From contig NZ_BSEN01000006.1 of NCBI RefSeq assembly GCF_027921845.1, positions 619,192-683,191 on the forward strand: DNA of 64,000 nucleotides. The letters are read 5' to 3'. The notes under the pieces are model-generated. The model saw only the letters and a program-made list of their open reading frames with translations, ran no database searches and had not been told where the DNA came from. The position numbers and the translations under genes were made by a program. This document shows, one piece after another, positions 26,553 to 35,197 of the stretch; positions within the stretch are counted from its first letter, which is position 1, and each line of letters starts with the position of its first letter. This DNA is from Leifsonia poae. GTDB lineage: Bacteria > Actinomycetota > Actinomycetes > Actinomycetales > Microbacteriaceae.

Positions 26553-27193
26553 CGGACGATCGCCACCTTTCGTTCGACCCAGCCGGCGCTGAGCCCGATG
26601 ACGAGCGCGATGGCCATGTAGATGAGTCCGGCTCCGGAGAAGATGAGGATGGGCTGCGCGGCGACGAGGTTGATCTTGTTCACGGTCGCGGTGAGTTCGA
26701 CGACGCCGACCGCCGCGGCGAGGGCCGTGTTCATCGCGAGCGCGATCATCACGTTGCCGATCGGCTGCACCACGGCGCGCAGCGCCTGCGGGATGACGAC
26801 GTAGCGCAGCGACTGGCCGAGCGTCAGGCCGAGTGCGCGCGACGCCTCGACCTGCCCGACGCCGACGGTGTTCACACCGCTGCGCACGGCCTCGGCGACA
26901 TAGGCCGCCTCGTACACGGTGAGCACGATGATCGCCGTGGGCGTGAGGGGCAGCAGGATGCCGGCATCCGGCAGGGCGAACACGGCGAGCAGCAGCAGCG
27001 CGAGCAACGGCACATTGATGAAGAACTGCACGTAGGCGAACGCGGCCGCGCGCAGGATCGGGATCGGGCTGACGCGCGCGACGGTCACGAGCACACCGAG
27101 CACGATCGACCCGACGCCGGCGATGACGGCCATCATCAGCGTTGTGCCGAGCGCCTGGGCGATCAGCCCGAGGTTGTCGATCAGGGGGTTCAT
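26549..27193 (-). CDS. polar amino-acid ABC permease (first)
   Basis: 214-residue permease of the HisMQ/GlnP family: MNPLIDNLGLIAQALGTTL opening, about five membrane segments, and coupling loop VGVGQVEASRALGLTLGQS. The ATG at 27193 gives a normal N-terminus; the upstream extension of the frame is a His/Pro-rich shadow. It follows the binding-protein gene by about 85 bp. Confidence 0.93.
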   Translation of the reverse strand: MNPLIDNLGLIAQALGTTLMMAVIAGVGSIVLGVLVTVARVSPIPILRAAAFAYVQFFINVPLLALLLLAVFALPDAGILLPLTPTAIIVLTVYEAAYVAEAVRSGVNTVGVGQVEASRALGLTLGQSLRYVVIPQALRAVVQPIGNVMIALAMNTALAAAVGVVELTATVNKINLVAAQPILIFSGAGLIYMAIALVIGLSAGWVERKVAIVR

Positions 27194-27278
27194 GATTCGC
27201 TCACCGGGTTCGAAGGGTCGAGGTGGGAAGTGGGGATGCGGCGGAGGATGTGTGGGCACTCCGCCGCATCCCGGCCGG

Positions 27279-28229
27279 TCAGGAGCCCGGGACCGAGCCG
27301 ATCGCCGGCGGGGTCGGGACCGCGGAGTCGGTCACGGTGCCGAGCGTGGTCTTCCACGCCTTGCCCCACTGGCCGCCCTCCTGGATCGTCTTCAGCCAGT
27401 TGTTGACGAAGGACTTGAAGTCCGCGTCGCCGTGCTTGAGGCCGATGCCGTACGGCTCCTTGGTGAACGGGTTGCCGACGACCTTGATCTGCTTCTCGCT
27501 GGCCGCGTCGCTGGCGAGCAGCGTGTAGTCCTGCACGTAGGCGTCGCCGCGGCCCTGAATCAGCGCCTGCACGGCCGCCGGGTCGGTGCCGAACGCGGTG
27601 ACCTTGGCCGTCGGAGCGACCTTGGGCACCTCGGTGACGGCCGGGGTGTTGGCGCCGACGATGACGTTCTTGCCGTCGATGTCCTTGACGCTCTTGATGC
27701 TGGTGTTGTCGCTCTTCACGGCGACCGCCAGGCCGGACTCGAAGTACGGTCCGGCGAAGTCGACCTGCTTCGCGCGCTCCTCGGTGATCGTGTAGGTGTT
27801 GAACACGACGTCGACGGTGCCGTTCTGCAGCATCGCCTCACGGGTCTCGGATGCCGGCGGCACGATCTCCACGTTGGGCTTGCCCAGGATGTAGATCGCG
27901 AGCAGCTTGGCGAGATCGGCGTCGAACCCGTTCACCTGGTCGGGGTTGGTCGGGTCCTGCTGCGACAGCAGCGGGGCGTCGAGGGCCTCGGCGACGACGA
28001 GCTTGCCGCGCTTCTTGATGGCCTCCATCGTGGAGCCCGAGAGGATGAGGTCCGACTTCGCGACGGGCGCGTCGGCGAACACCGAGTCGGCGCTCGACGA
28101 GCTGGCGCTGGAGCCGCTGCCGGGGAGGCTGGTGGTGCTGGAGCAAGCCGAGACGGAGAGCGTCACGGCCGCCAGCATGAAGCCGGCGACTGCCGCCTTC
28201 CTGCGGGTGCTGCGGGGGGTGCGGGTCAT
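27279..28229 (-). CDS. amino-acid-binding lipoprotein (SBP family 3)
   Basis: Extracellular binding lipoprotein of the glutamate/glutamine type, 316 residues. Signal peptide with lipobox SVSAC near residue 29, a long Ser-rich linker, then the family 3 body (KKRGKLVVAEALDAP, GFDADLAKLLA, VDVVFNTYTITEERAKQVDFAGPYF). The linker and binding body fit an importer for amino acids or opine-like conjugates. Confidence 0.94.
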   Translation of the reverse strand: MTRTPRSTRRKAAVAGFMLAAVTLSVSACSSTTSLPGSGSSASSSSADSVFADAPVAKSDLILSGSTMEAIKKRGKLVVAEALDAPLLSQQDPTNPDQVNGFDADLAKLLAIYILGKPNVEIVPPASETREAMLQNGTVDVVFNTYTITEERAKQVDFAGPYFESGLAVAVKSDNTSIKSVKDIDGKNVIVGANTPAVTEVPKVAPTAKVTAFGTDPAAVQALIQGRGDAYVQDYTLLASDAASEKQIKVVGNPFTKEPYGIGLKHGDADFKSFVNNWLKTIQEGGQWGKAWKTTLGTVTDSAVPTPPAIGSVPGS

Positions 28230-28305
28230 GTGGTGCGTCCTTTCCTTACCTTCGGTGAGGATCGCCGGGGCGATCGGGTTGGTGCAGGGCGGTACCTTCC
28301 GTTCG

Positions 28306-29058
28306 CTAGTGCGAGAGGACGGAAGCCAGGAACGAGCGCGCGCGCTCGGAGTTCGGGTTGTCGAAGAAGTCGGCCGGGGTCGCCTGCTCCACGATCTGCC
28401 CGTGGTCCATGAAGACCACGCGGTCGGCGGCGCGGCGGGCGAAGCCCATCTCGTGCGTGACGACGATCATCGTCATGCCCTCCTTGGCGAGCGAGGTCAT
28501 GACCTCGAGCACTTCTCCGACCATCTCGGGGTCGAGCGCGGAGGTGGGCTCGTCGAACAGCATCACTTTGGGCTGCATCGCAAGCGCCCGGGCGATCGCA
28601 GCCCGCTGCTGCTGGCCGCCGGAGAGCTGGGCCGGGTGGCTGTTCGCCTTATCGGCGATCCCCACGCGCTCGAGCAGGGTCATCGCCTCGGCTTCGGCGG
28701 CGGCCTTCTTGAGACCGCGCACCTTGATGGGAGCGAGCGTGATGTTGTCGAGGATCGTGCGGTGGGCGAAGAGGTTGAACGACTGGAAGACCATTCCGAC
28801 GTCGGCGCGGAGCTTGGCCAGCGCGGCACCCTCGACGGGAAGGAGCTCGCCGTCGACCCGGATCTCGCCCTCGTCGATGGTCTCGAGGCGGTTGATGGAG
28901 CGGCACAGCGTCGACTTGCCGGAACCGGACGGGCCGACGACCACCACGACCTCCTGGGGCGCCACCTCCAGCTCGATGTCTTTGAGCACGTGCAGTTCGC
29001 CGAAGTGCTTGTTGACCGCGTGCAGGCTCACCATCGGCCGTGCATCCGTTGCTGTCAT
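28306..29058 (-). CDS. polar amino-acid ABC ATPase, GlnQ type
   Basis: ATPase of 250 residues: Walker [11 protein letters not shown]-loop [12 protein letters not shown], signature [15 protein letters not shown], Walker [18 protein letters not shown] at 29058 has AGGA seven bases upstream; another ATG at 29076 is in frame but lacks a ribosome-binding site. First gene of the operon, divergent from a ROK regulator. Confidence 0.95.
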   Translation of the reverse strand: MTATDARPMVSLHAVNKHFGELHVLKDIELEVAPQEVVVVVGPSGSGKSTLCRSINRLETIDEGEIRVDGELLPVEGAALAKLRADVGMVFQSFNLFAHRTILDNITLAPIKVRGLKKAAAEAEAMTLLERVGIADKANSHPAQLSGGQQQRAAIARALAMQPKVMLFDEPTSALDPEMVGEVLEVMTSLAKEGMTMIVVTHEMGFARRAADRVVFMDHGQIVEQATPADFFDNPNSERARSFLASVLSH

Positions 29059-29115
29059 CGGGGTTCCTCGCGTCATCGTCGTTCGGGTTTTCGAAAGCGT
29101 ACTAAGTGATCCAGG

Positions 29116-29146
29116 TATTACGCAATATCGGAATTACTTAATCCGA
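29116..29146. promoter_or_regulatory. two operator-like palindromes in the divergent promoter
   Basis: TATTACGCAATA (29116-29127, one mismatched pair) and TCGGAATTACTTAATCCGA (29128-29146, seven of nine pairs) lie side by side in an AT-rich island between the GlnQ-type gene and the ROK regulator. A TACAGT -10-like box (29163-29168) serves the regulator. They are likely binding sites of that regulator. Confidence 0.5.
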
Positions 29147-29205
29147 AATCGAACGAAGTGTGTACAGTAGTCTCTACCCAAACGACAGAGGAGTGCGCCG
29201 CCGCC

Positions 29206-30387
29206 ATGAACAGCACGACGGATGCCCTGCTGGGCCACGGCTCGTCAGCCGGTGCGATCCTCGATCTCATCCGTTCCGGGCATGCGCGTTCGCGAGCGGA
29301 TATCGCGCGTTCGACCGGTCTGTCGCCCTCCACCGTCGCTCAGCGCATCGACGGCCTCATCGAGGCCGGCTACGTGAGGGAGGCGGGCGAAGGCGTCTCC
29401 CAGGGCGGCCGCCGGCCGCGGACGCTCGAGATCGACCCCTCCACCGGTGTCGTCTGCGTCGTCGACCTCGGTTCGCATCACGCCACCTTCGGCCTGCTCG
29501 ACCTCGGCGGCCGTCTGCTCGCCGTGCGCAACGAGAACATGGACGTCGGCGACGGACCCCGCCGCATCCTGACCTGGATCATGGGCGTCGCCGACGAGCT
29601 CGTCGCCGAGCACGGCGAGCCCGGTCAGCGCCTGCGCGGCTTCGGCATCGGCCTGCCCGGTCCCGTCGACTCGACCACCGGGTTGATGGTCTCGCCGTCG
29701 CGGATGCCCGGCTGGAACGGTGTCGACGTCGCCGCCATGATGACCTCGCTCAGCGGCCTGCCGACGGCCACCGACAACGACGCCAACCTGATGGCGCTCG
29801 GCGAGCACGTGAGCCTGAACGACGACGTTCAGCATTTCGTCTTCGTCAAAGCGGGCTCGAGCATCGGCTGCGGTGTGATCGCCTCCGGCGGCCTCTATCA
29901 CGGCCATCACGGGATGGCGGGCGACATCAGCCACGTGACCGTGCCGGGCGCGCCGCCGGTGCTCTGCTCCTGCGGTCGCACCGGATGCCTCGACGCCGTC
30001 GCCGGGGGAGCGGCGATCGTGCAGGCGCTGCGGGGCGCCGGAGTCGACGTGGCCGACACCAGCGAGGTGCTGGCGCTCGCCAGGGATGCGCATCCGCTGG
30101 CCACCCAGATGCTGCGCGAGGCGGGCACCCGGGTGGGCGGCGTGCTGGCGACCATCATGAACTTCTTCAACCCGCAGCGGCTCGTGCTCGGCGGCATCCT
30201 GGGGGAGGCCGAGGCGTTCGTCGCCGGGGTGCGATCCACGATCTACTTCGAGTGCCTGCCGATGGTGACCGACAGCCTGGACATCGCGGTGAGCATCGCC
30301 AAGGATCGCGCCGGCGTGCTGGGCGCGGGACGGCTCGTGCTCGACAAACTGTTCGACGCCGCCGAGGTCAGCCGCCGGGTGCGCTGA
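29206..30387 (+). CDS. ROK-family transcriptional regulator
   Basis: NagC/XylR-type regulator, 393 residues. An N-terminal winged helix-turn-helix (SRADIARSTGLSPSTVAQRIDGL) precedes a ROK sugar-binding domain with the zinc motif CSCGRTGCLD and a degenerate kinase loop (VDLGSHHATFG in place of DxGGT), so it binds sugar without strong kinase function. Divergent from the amino-acid importer operon, followed by a dehydrogenase gene with a 1-base overlap (TGATG). Confidence 0.93.
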   Translation: MNSTTDALLGHGSSAGAILDLIRSGHARSRADIARSTGLSPSTVAQRIDGLIEAGYVREAGEGVSQGGRRPRTLEIDPSTGVVCVVDLGSHHATFGLLDLGGRLLAVRNENMDVGDGPRRILTWIMGVADELVAEHGEPGQRLRGFGIGLPGPVDSTTGLMVSPSRMPGWNGVDVAAMMTSLSGLPTATDNDANLMALGEHVSLNDDVQHFVFVKAGSSIGCGVIASGGLYHGHHGMAGDISHVTVPGAPPVLCSCGRTGCLDAVAGGAAIVQALRGAGVDVADTSEVLALARDAHPLATQMLREAGTRVGGVLATIMNFFNPQRLVLGGILGEAEAFVAGVRSTIYFECLPMVTDSLDIAVSIAKDRAGVLGAGRLVLDKLFDAAEVSRRVR

Positions 30388-31334
30388 TGGGGGATCCGCT
30401 GCCGAGTCCGCACGGCGTCGCCATCGTCGGTGCCGGCCGGATGGGCGACGCGCACGCTACGGCGTGGGCGGCTCTGGGGGTGCCCATCCGGGCCGTCGTC
30501 TCACCCCGCCGTCGTCCCGCGCTGGCCGCAGCGCCGGATGCCCGCTGGGCCACCACGCTCGACGATGTGCTCGCCGACCCGCGCGTGACGATCGTCTCGA
30601 TCTGCACCCCGACTCCGTCGCACGCGTCGCTCGCCATCCGGGCCCTGGAGGCCGGCCGCCACGTGCTGCTCGAGAAGCCGATCGCCCTCACGGTGCCGGA
30701 TGCGCGCGCGGTGGCGGATGCGGCGGAACGCGCGGCGGGCATCCTGATGGTGGCGCACGTGGTGCGGTTCTTCCGTGGGTACGCCGAACTCGCCGAGCGG
30801 GTGGCCGCCGGATCGGTCGGCGAGGTCCGTGCGGTGCGGGCGACGAGGCTGTCGGCTGCACCGACGTGGGCGTCGTGGCTCGAGGACGACGAGCAGTCGG
30901 GCGGGATGGTGGTCGACTTCGCCATCCATGACTTCGACCAGGCGAACCTGCTGCTCGGCGCGCCGGTGGCGGTCCGGAGCATCCGGGTCGGTGCGGCGGC
31001 CGGAGCGGGAGAGTCTGCCTTCGGCGAGCCCGTGGCCACGACGATCGAATACGCCGGAGGCGGCGTCGCGCAGGTGCTCAGCGCGGCCGACCTGCCGGAG
31101 GGGTTCGCGTTCGGCAGCACGCTCGACGTCGTCGGGTCGGACGGTGTCGATGCGGTGGTCGGCGACGGGGGAGACCCGTTCGTCGAGCAGGCGCGCTACT
31201 TCCTGCGCTGCGTGGAGACGGGGTCTGAGCCTTTTCGTTCCCCGGTTACCGGTGCGGTCGATGCCCTCCGCGTCGCTCTCGCGGCCCGGCGCTCGCTGCG
31301 TTCGGGCGACCGCGAGACGGTTGCCGGCGCCTGA
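30387..31334 (+). CDS. Gfo/Idh/MocA-family oxidoreductase
   Basis: NAD(P)-dependent sugar or inositol dehydrogenase, 315 residues. N-terminal Rossmann motif AIVGAGRMGDAHA, then the family EKPIAL motif with the substrate Lys, and FAIHDFDQANLLLG with the catalytic-region His. Translated with the ROK regulator and divergent from an importer/asparaginase/kinase operon, so it probably oxidises the sugar part of the imported compound. Confidence 0.92.
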   Translation: MGDPLPSPHGVAIVGAGRMGDAHATAWAALGVPIRAVVSPRRRPALAAAPDARWATTLDDVLADPRVTIVSICTPTPSHASLAIRALEAGRHVLLEKPIALTVPDARAVADAAERAAGILMVAHVVRFFRGYAELAERVAAGSVGEVRAVRATRLSAAPTWASWLEDDEQSGGMVVDFAIHDFDQANLLLGAPVAVRSIRVGAAAGAGESAFGEPVATTIEYAGGGVAQVLSAADLPEGFAFGSTLDVVGSDGVDAVVGDGGDPFVEQARYFLRCVETGSEPFRSPVTGAVDALRVALAARRSLRSGDRETVAGA

Positions 31335-31509
31335 GGCGGGTGGTCAGGGTCGGTACTCGTCCTTCGGCGGCAGGTACATCGACTGGGCCTCTGGGTCGGC
31401 GCTGCCCCCATCCCTTGCCGTCACCATACTCAGCTCGGCACGGATGCGCGACGGTCGCGTCGGAGGCGCCGCGCGGTCGAAGGGTCGTCAGGTCGTCGTC
31501 AGGTGGTCG
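31335..31509. other. gap between convergent genes
   Basis: No confident gene. A minus-strand open frame ends MYLPPKDEYRP, with an ATG only 27 codons before its stop; I could not match it to a family and no ribosome-binding site is clear. Confidence 0.4.
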
Positions 31510-32013
31510 TCATTCGCCGAGTTCGGCTGCGAGACGGTCCGCTATGTCGTTGAGCGCGTGAGCGACGACGGCGGCCTCGGCGGCCGGAAGGGCGTCCATC
31601 GCGTCGACAAGTGAGCGGTGGAAGGTCTCGTAGGCCCCGGTGATCTTCGTGGCGGCGTCCTGCGTCGGAACGAGCACCCAGGCGCGTCGATCCGTGGGGT
31701 GGGGCGCGCGCTCGAGCTGGTTCAGTTCGACGAGATGGTCGACGATCTTGGTCACTGATGCGCTCGAGAGCCCGAGCATCACGATCAGGTCCTTCGGTCC
31801 GAGTTCGCGCCCCTCCCGCTGCGCTTGCAGCAGATACCGGATGGCGTGGAATTCGTGATTGCTGAGGCCCGTCGATCGCCGGACCCGCTCGATGCCGATC
31901 TCCCCGATGCGGTTCAGCCGCAGGAGCGCGTCGATGGGTGCTTTGGCGGACTCATTGACCGGCCCCTGGCTGTACAGGTGCTCTTGCTCGCGGCGCACGA
32001 CATTCAGCGGCAT
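31510..32013 (-). CDS. MarR-family transcriptional regulator
   Basis: 167-residue winged-helix regulator. LSNHEFHAIRYLLQAQREG, then LIVMLGLSSASVTKIVDHLVELNQLERAPHPTDRRAW with the recognition helix and the DxR wing motif, as in MarR. Same direction as two tiny genes upstream at 32123-32577 that may be part of its unit. Confidence 0.92.
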   Translation of the reverse strand: MPLNVVRREQEHLYSQGPVNESAKAPIDALLRLNRIGEIGIERVRRSTGLSNHEFHAIRYLLQAQREGRELGPKDLIVMLGLSSASVTKIVDHLVELNQLERAPHPTDRRAWVLVPTQDAATKITGAYETFHRSLVDAMDALPAAEAAVVAHALNDIADRLAAELGE

Positions 32014-32122
32014 CTTCTATCGGACTCCCTTGCTACTTACGACGGCTCTCCGGGCCGTCGCGTGCTCGTCGGGGCTAGGGTAACCCGATCGAGCCCGGCG
32101 CTGCACATGTGCATCGCGCCTC

Positions 32123-32419
32123 TCACGGCAGATCGCTGAGCTTGGTGAAGAGGAGACGCCCGAGATGGCGTTCGAGGTGGAGCTGAGCCGCCACGAGGTC
32201 GCCGAAATCGCCGAGATACTGGGCGAACGTGTCGCGCACATAGAAGTGGTCGCCGTTGCGGTCGATCGTCCCGCCGAAGTAGCCGTTGTAGGAGGCGACC
32301 CAGAAGTCCGTGTCGGCGAGGCGCCAGGCCACCTCGAGTTCTTCGGGGGCGGCCTGCGTGGTGGCGGTCCGGCTGGTGGTGGCGGTCCGGCTGGTGGTGG
32401 AGTGGTCGAGGAGCGTCAT
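32123..32419 (-). CDS. hypothetical protein, 98 aa
   Basis: I do not recognise this family. The N-terminus has a tandem SRTATT repeat (an 18-base duplication), then a soluble region with WRLADTDFWVASYNGYFGG and an amphipathic end (YLGDFGDLVAAQLHLERHLG). No membrane segment. It overlaps the small gene upstream by four bases (ATGA), which supports both being translated. Lies 109 bp upstream of the MarR gene. Confidence 0.6.
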   Translation of the reverse strand: MTLLDHSTTSRTATTSRTATTQAAPEELEVAWRLADTDFWVASYNGYFGGTIDRNGDHFYVRDTFAQYLGDFGDLVAAQLHLERHLGRLLFTKLSDLP

Positions 32420-32577
32420 GCGAGCGACCCCGACATCGCGAGGAGACCGGCGGTCGTGATGACGCACACACCGCAGGCGACGCCGGCGGTGCGCACCAGG
32501 ATGCGCTCGCGCGCCGCTTCACGGACCTCACTGAACGGGCTGGCGGCAGCGCCCACCGCTCGAACGAACATACTCAT
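32416..32577 (-). CDS. hypothetical 53-aa membrane peptide
   Basis: Tiny protein with a basic, amphipathic first half and a single C-terminal membrane segment (TAGVACGVCVITTAGLLAM). Unknown function. Supported by its four-base overlap with the following gene and by the AT-rich promoter region with inverted repeats just upstream. Confidence 0.55.
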   Translation of the reverse strand: MSMFVRAVGAAASPFSEVREAARERILVRTAGVACGVCVITTAGLLAMSGSLA

Positions 32578-32605
32578 CTGACGGCCCCAATCTGTCGGAC
32601 AAACT

Positions 32606-32638
32606 CTCTTACACCCAAACTTTCTCACAAAGTAAGAG
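32606..32638. promoter_or_regulatory. inverted repeat ahead of the small-gene pair
   Basis: CTCTTAC (32606-32612) and GTAAGAG (32632-32638) flank an AT-rich stretch, with a further AGTAAGAAAG copy about 10 bases on. Candidate site for the MarR regulator. A TTGACA hexamer at 32664-32669 on the plus strand may serve the gene at 32817. Confidence 0.4.
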
Positions 32639-32816
32639 AATCACGAAGTAAGAAAGTCACCCCTTGACAGAGTCGTCGAACGCGGTAGTGGCAGCCCCGG
32701 CCATCCGGCGGATGCGCGGCGCGGGCACAGTCCGCGCTCAGCCGCGGGCGGGATGATTCTGTGAAGACGTACAGATTGCGACCCGCGCATCCGTCGCCTC
32801 TCGATCGGAGTGGACC

Positions 32817-33515
32817 ATGGGATTCCTCGACCGCCTGCTCGGCCGTGAAGAGCCGCAGCACAACGCTCCAGCACAGAACGCTCCCGCGAGGGGCCAGCAG
32901 GGAGCGCAGCGCACCGACGACGAGATCGCGGTGGAGCGCTACCGCTACCTCCTGCGCACGGCTCCGCCGGAGACCATCGAGCAGGTGCACGAAGAAGCGT
33001 TCGCGAAGCTGACCCCGGAGCAGCGCCGGCTGCTCTTCACCCAGCTCAGCGAGAACGCGCCGGCCGGTGACCAGCCGCGGGGCGACGACCCGCGCTCGCT
33101 TGCGCAGGCGGCGACCCGGTCGGAGCTGCGCCAGCCGGGAACGCTCGAGCGTTCGCTCGGCGGTGGTCGCGGCATGGCCGGCGGGGCCGGCGGCATGGGC
33201 TTCGGCGGGATGTTCGCCACGTCGCTGCTCGGAAGTGTTGCCGGCTACGTGATCGGCTCCGCGATCGTGAGCTCGTTCCTGCCCGACCCGCAGGCGTACG
33301 CGGGCGGCGACGGTTCCGGCGACGGTTCCGGCGACAACGGGGGAGACGCCGGCTCCGGCGACACGGGCGGCGACGCCGGCTCGGCCGACGCCGGATCGGG
33401 CGCCGACGCGTCCGCCGCCGGCTGGGACGGCGGCTCCGGCGACAGCGGCTGGGGCGGCGGCGACTTCGGTGGCGGGGGAGACTTCGGCGGCGGAGGCGAC
33501 TTCGGCGGCTTCTGA
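32817..33515 (+). CDS. hypothetical protein with glycine-rich repeat tail
   Basis: 232 residues, unknown function. N-terminus MGFLDRLLGREEPQ, then a conserved-looking soluble region (DEIAVERYRYLLRTAPPETIEQVHEEAFAKL), a Gly-rich stretch with one possible membrane helix (FATSLLGSVAGYVIGSAIV, about 135-155), and a low-complexity tail of GDGS/GDAGS units ending in three GGGDF repeats. Similar actinobacterial proteins are sometimes labelled cation-transporting ATPase without basis in sequence. Confidence 0.75.
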   Translation: MGFLDRLLGREEPQHNAPAQNAPARGQQGAQRTDDEIAVERYRYLLRTAPPETIEQVHEEAFAKLTPEQRRLLFTQLSENAPAGDQPRGDDPRSLAQAATRSELRQPGTLERSLGGGRGMAGGAGGMGFGGMFATSLLGSVAGYVIGSAIVSSFLPDPQAYAGGDGSGDGSGDNGGDAGSGDTGGDAGSADAGSGADASAAGWDGGSGDSGWGGGDFGGGGDFGGGGDFGGF

Positions 33516-33600
33516 CCGCCGGCGCCCTCACCGGCTCGGGACGTCAGCCCCGACGCGCTCCGCGCTCCTCGACTCCTCGACGTCAATACCCGCTCGAACA

Positions 33601-33651
33601 TTTGGGTGAAAAGTCGACTCTGGCGCGCTCAGAGTCGACTTTTGCCCCAAA
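33601..33651. repeat. 51-bp extragenic palindrome
   Basis: Outer arms TTTGGG/CCCAAA and inner 13-bp arms AAAAGTCGACTCT (33609-33621) and AGAGTCGACTTTT (33631-33643) pair perfectly around a 9-base loop. Between two genes of the same direction; could end transcription of the glycine-rich gene, though the outer arms replace the usual T tract. Confidence 0.85.
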
Positions 33652-33672
33652 ACGCGGGGGCCGCGAGGCTTT

Positions 33673-33684
33673 ACTTGCGCAAGT
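33673..33684. promoter_or_regulatory. TTGCGCAA operator, importer promoter
   Basis: ACTTGCGCAAGT is a perfect 12-bp palindrome of LacI-operator type, about 70 bp ahead of the binding-protein gene. The same TTGCGCAA core recurs at 43393 and 43478 around the LacI gene. Confidence 0.65.
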
Positions 33685-33754
33685 TTTGATTTAGTAACAC
33701 TCTTGGTTTTATAGTCGCAGCAACCCACTCTGGGTGCATAGATCAGGAGTTTCA

Positions 33755-35134
33755 ATGAAGAGACAACAGCTGCGCTTCGCCCTTGCGGCCGGCGTGATCG
33801 GCGTTCTAGGGCTCACCGCCTGTTCGGGTGGCGGCACCGAATCAGGCGGCGCATCCCAAGCCGATCCGAAGGCCAAGGTGACCATCACCGTCGGCGACAT
33901 GCCCAAGGCGGACCAGCCCGCCGACCGGGCGAACTTCCTTCTGCGGGTCAAGGACTTCGAGAAGCAGAACCCGAACATCACGGTCAAACCGTCGACCGAG
34001 ACGTGGGACGCCCAGACGTTCCAGGCCAAGCTCGCGGGTGGGACCCTTCCCACCGTCATGGGCGTCTCGCTCACCTACAGCCACGAGCTCATCCAGAACG
34101 GTCAGGCGCCGAACATGACGTCGTACCTCAAAGAGCTCGACATGGTCGACGACCTCAACCCGCTCGCCCTCAAGAACGTTCAGGACAAGGACGGCCAGAT
34201 CTACGCCGTTCCGACCGGCCTGTTCTCGGTCGGGCTGGCATACAACCGCAAGATCTTCCAGCAGGCGGGGCTCGACCCCGACAAGCCGCCGACCACGTGG
34301 GACGAGGTGCGCGCCGACGCGAAGACCATCTCCGAGAAGGTCCCCGGCGTCGCCGGGTATGCGCAGCTGACCGCCAACAACACCGGCGGCTGGATGCTCA
34401 CCACGATGACCTACAGCATGGGTGGCCGCATCCAGAACGTCGAGGGCACGAAGACCGATTTCGGTCCCGCCACCACCCAGGCGCTCCAGCTGCTGCACGA
34501 CATGCGCTGGGAGGACAACTCGATGGGCAACCAGTTCCTGTACGACCAGGACCAGGCCCGTCAGGCGTTCTCCGCCGGCAAGATCGGCATCGTGATGCAG
34601 GCTCCGGACATCTTCCAGCAGGCCACGCACAACTACGGGTTCGATGCCGCCAACTTCGGTGAGGGAGCGCTTCCTCAGGCGAACGGCGAGAACGGCACCC
34701 TCACCGGCGGCACGCTCAAGCTGTTCAACGTGAAGGCGTCGCCGAACGAGCTGCTCGCGGCCCTCAAGTGGATCAAGTACTACGAGTTCGAGCAGTACTA
34801 CAACGAGAAGCTCGCGATCTCGAACGCCAAGGCGGCCGTCGCATCCGGTAACCCGGTCGGTCTGCCGAGCCTGCCTCCCGTCTCGGACAAGGTGAACGAG
34901 CGGTACCTCGGCTGGGTGAAGGACCTGATCAACGTTCCCGTCGACCAGTTCTCCGGCTACACCGACTCGACCCTCAAGCTCATCCCCGAGCCTCCCGTGG
35001 CGACGCAGCAGACGTACGCGGCGCTCGACCCGGTGGTGCAGAAGGTGCTCACCGACAAGAACATCGACATCAAGCAGACGCTCGATCAGGCATCCCAGAC
35101 CATCAACGGAATCCTGGCTCAGGCTCAGCGCTGA
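33755..35134 (+). CDS. CUT1 sugar-binding lipoprotein
   Basis: Extracellular binding lipoprotein, SBP family 1, 459 residues. Signal peptide MKRQQLRFALAAGVIGVLG with lipobox LTAC, then Gly/Ser linker. The body (KVTITVGDMPKADQP, FQAKLAGGTLPTVMGV, YAVPTGLFSVGLAYNRKIF) is typical of oligosaccharide or sugar-acid binding proteins. CAGGAG ribosome-binding site 7 bases before the ATG. First gene of a seven-gene operon of sugar-acid catabolism. Confidence 0.95.
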   Translation: MKRQQLRFALAAGVIGVLGLTACSGGGTESGGASQADPKAKVTITVGDMPKADQPADRANFLLRVKDFEKQNPNITVKPSTETWDAQTFQAKLAGGTLPTVMGVSLTYSHELIQNGQAPNMTSYLKELDMVDDLNPLALKNVQDKDGQIYAVPTGLFSVGLAYNRKIFQQAGLDPDKPPTTWDEVRADAKTISEKVPGVAGYAQLTANNTGGWMLTTMTYSMGGRIQNVEGTKTDFGPATTQALQLLHDMRWEDNSMGNQFLYDQDQARQAFSAGKIGIVMQAPDIFQQATHNYGFDAANFGEGALPQANGENGTLTGGTLKLFNVKASPNELLAALKWIKYYEFEQYYNEKLAISNAKAAVASGNPVGLPSLPPVSDKVNERYLGWVKDLINVPVDQFSGYTDSTLKLIPEPPVATQQTYAALDPVVQKVLTDKNIDIKQTLDQASQTINGILAQAQR

Positions 35135-35197
35135 TCCGCTCGGCTGCCGGGGTCGCATCGCGGCTCCGGCAGCCGGACGGTCGAAAGGTCGACAACG

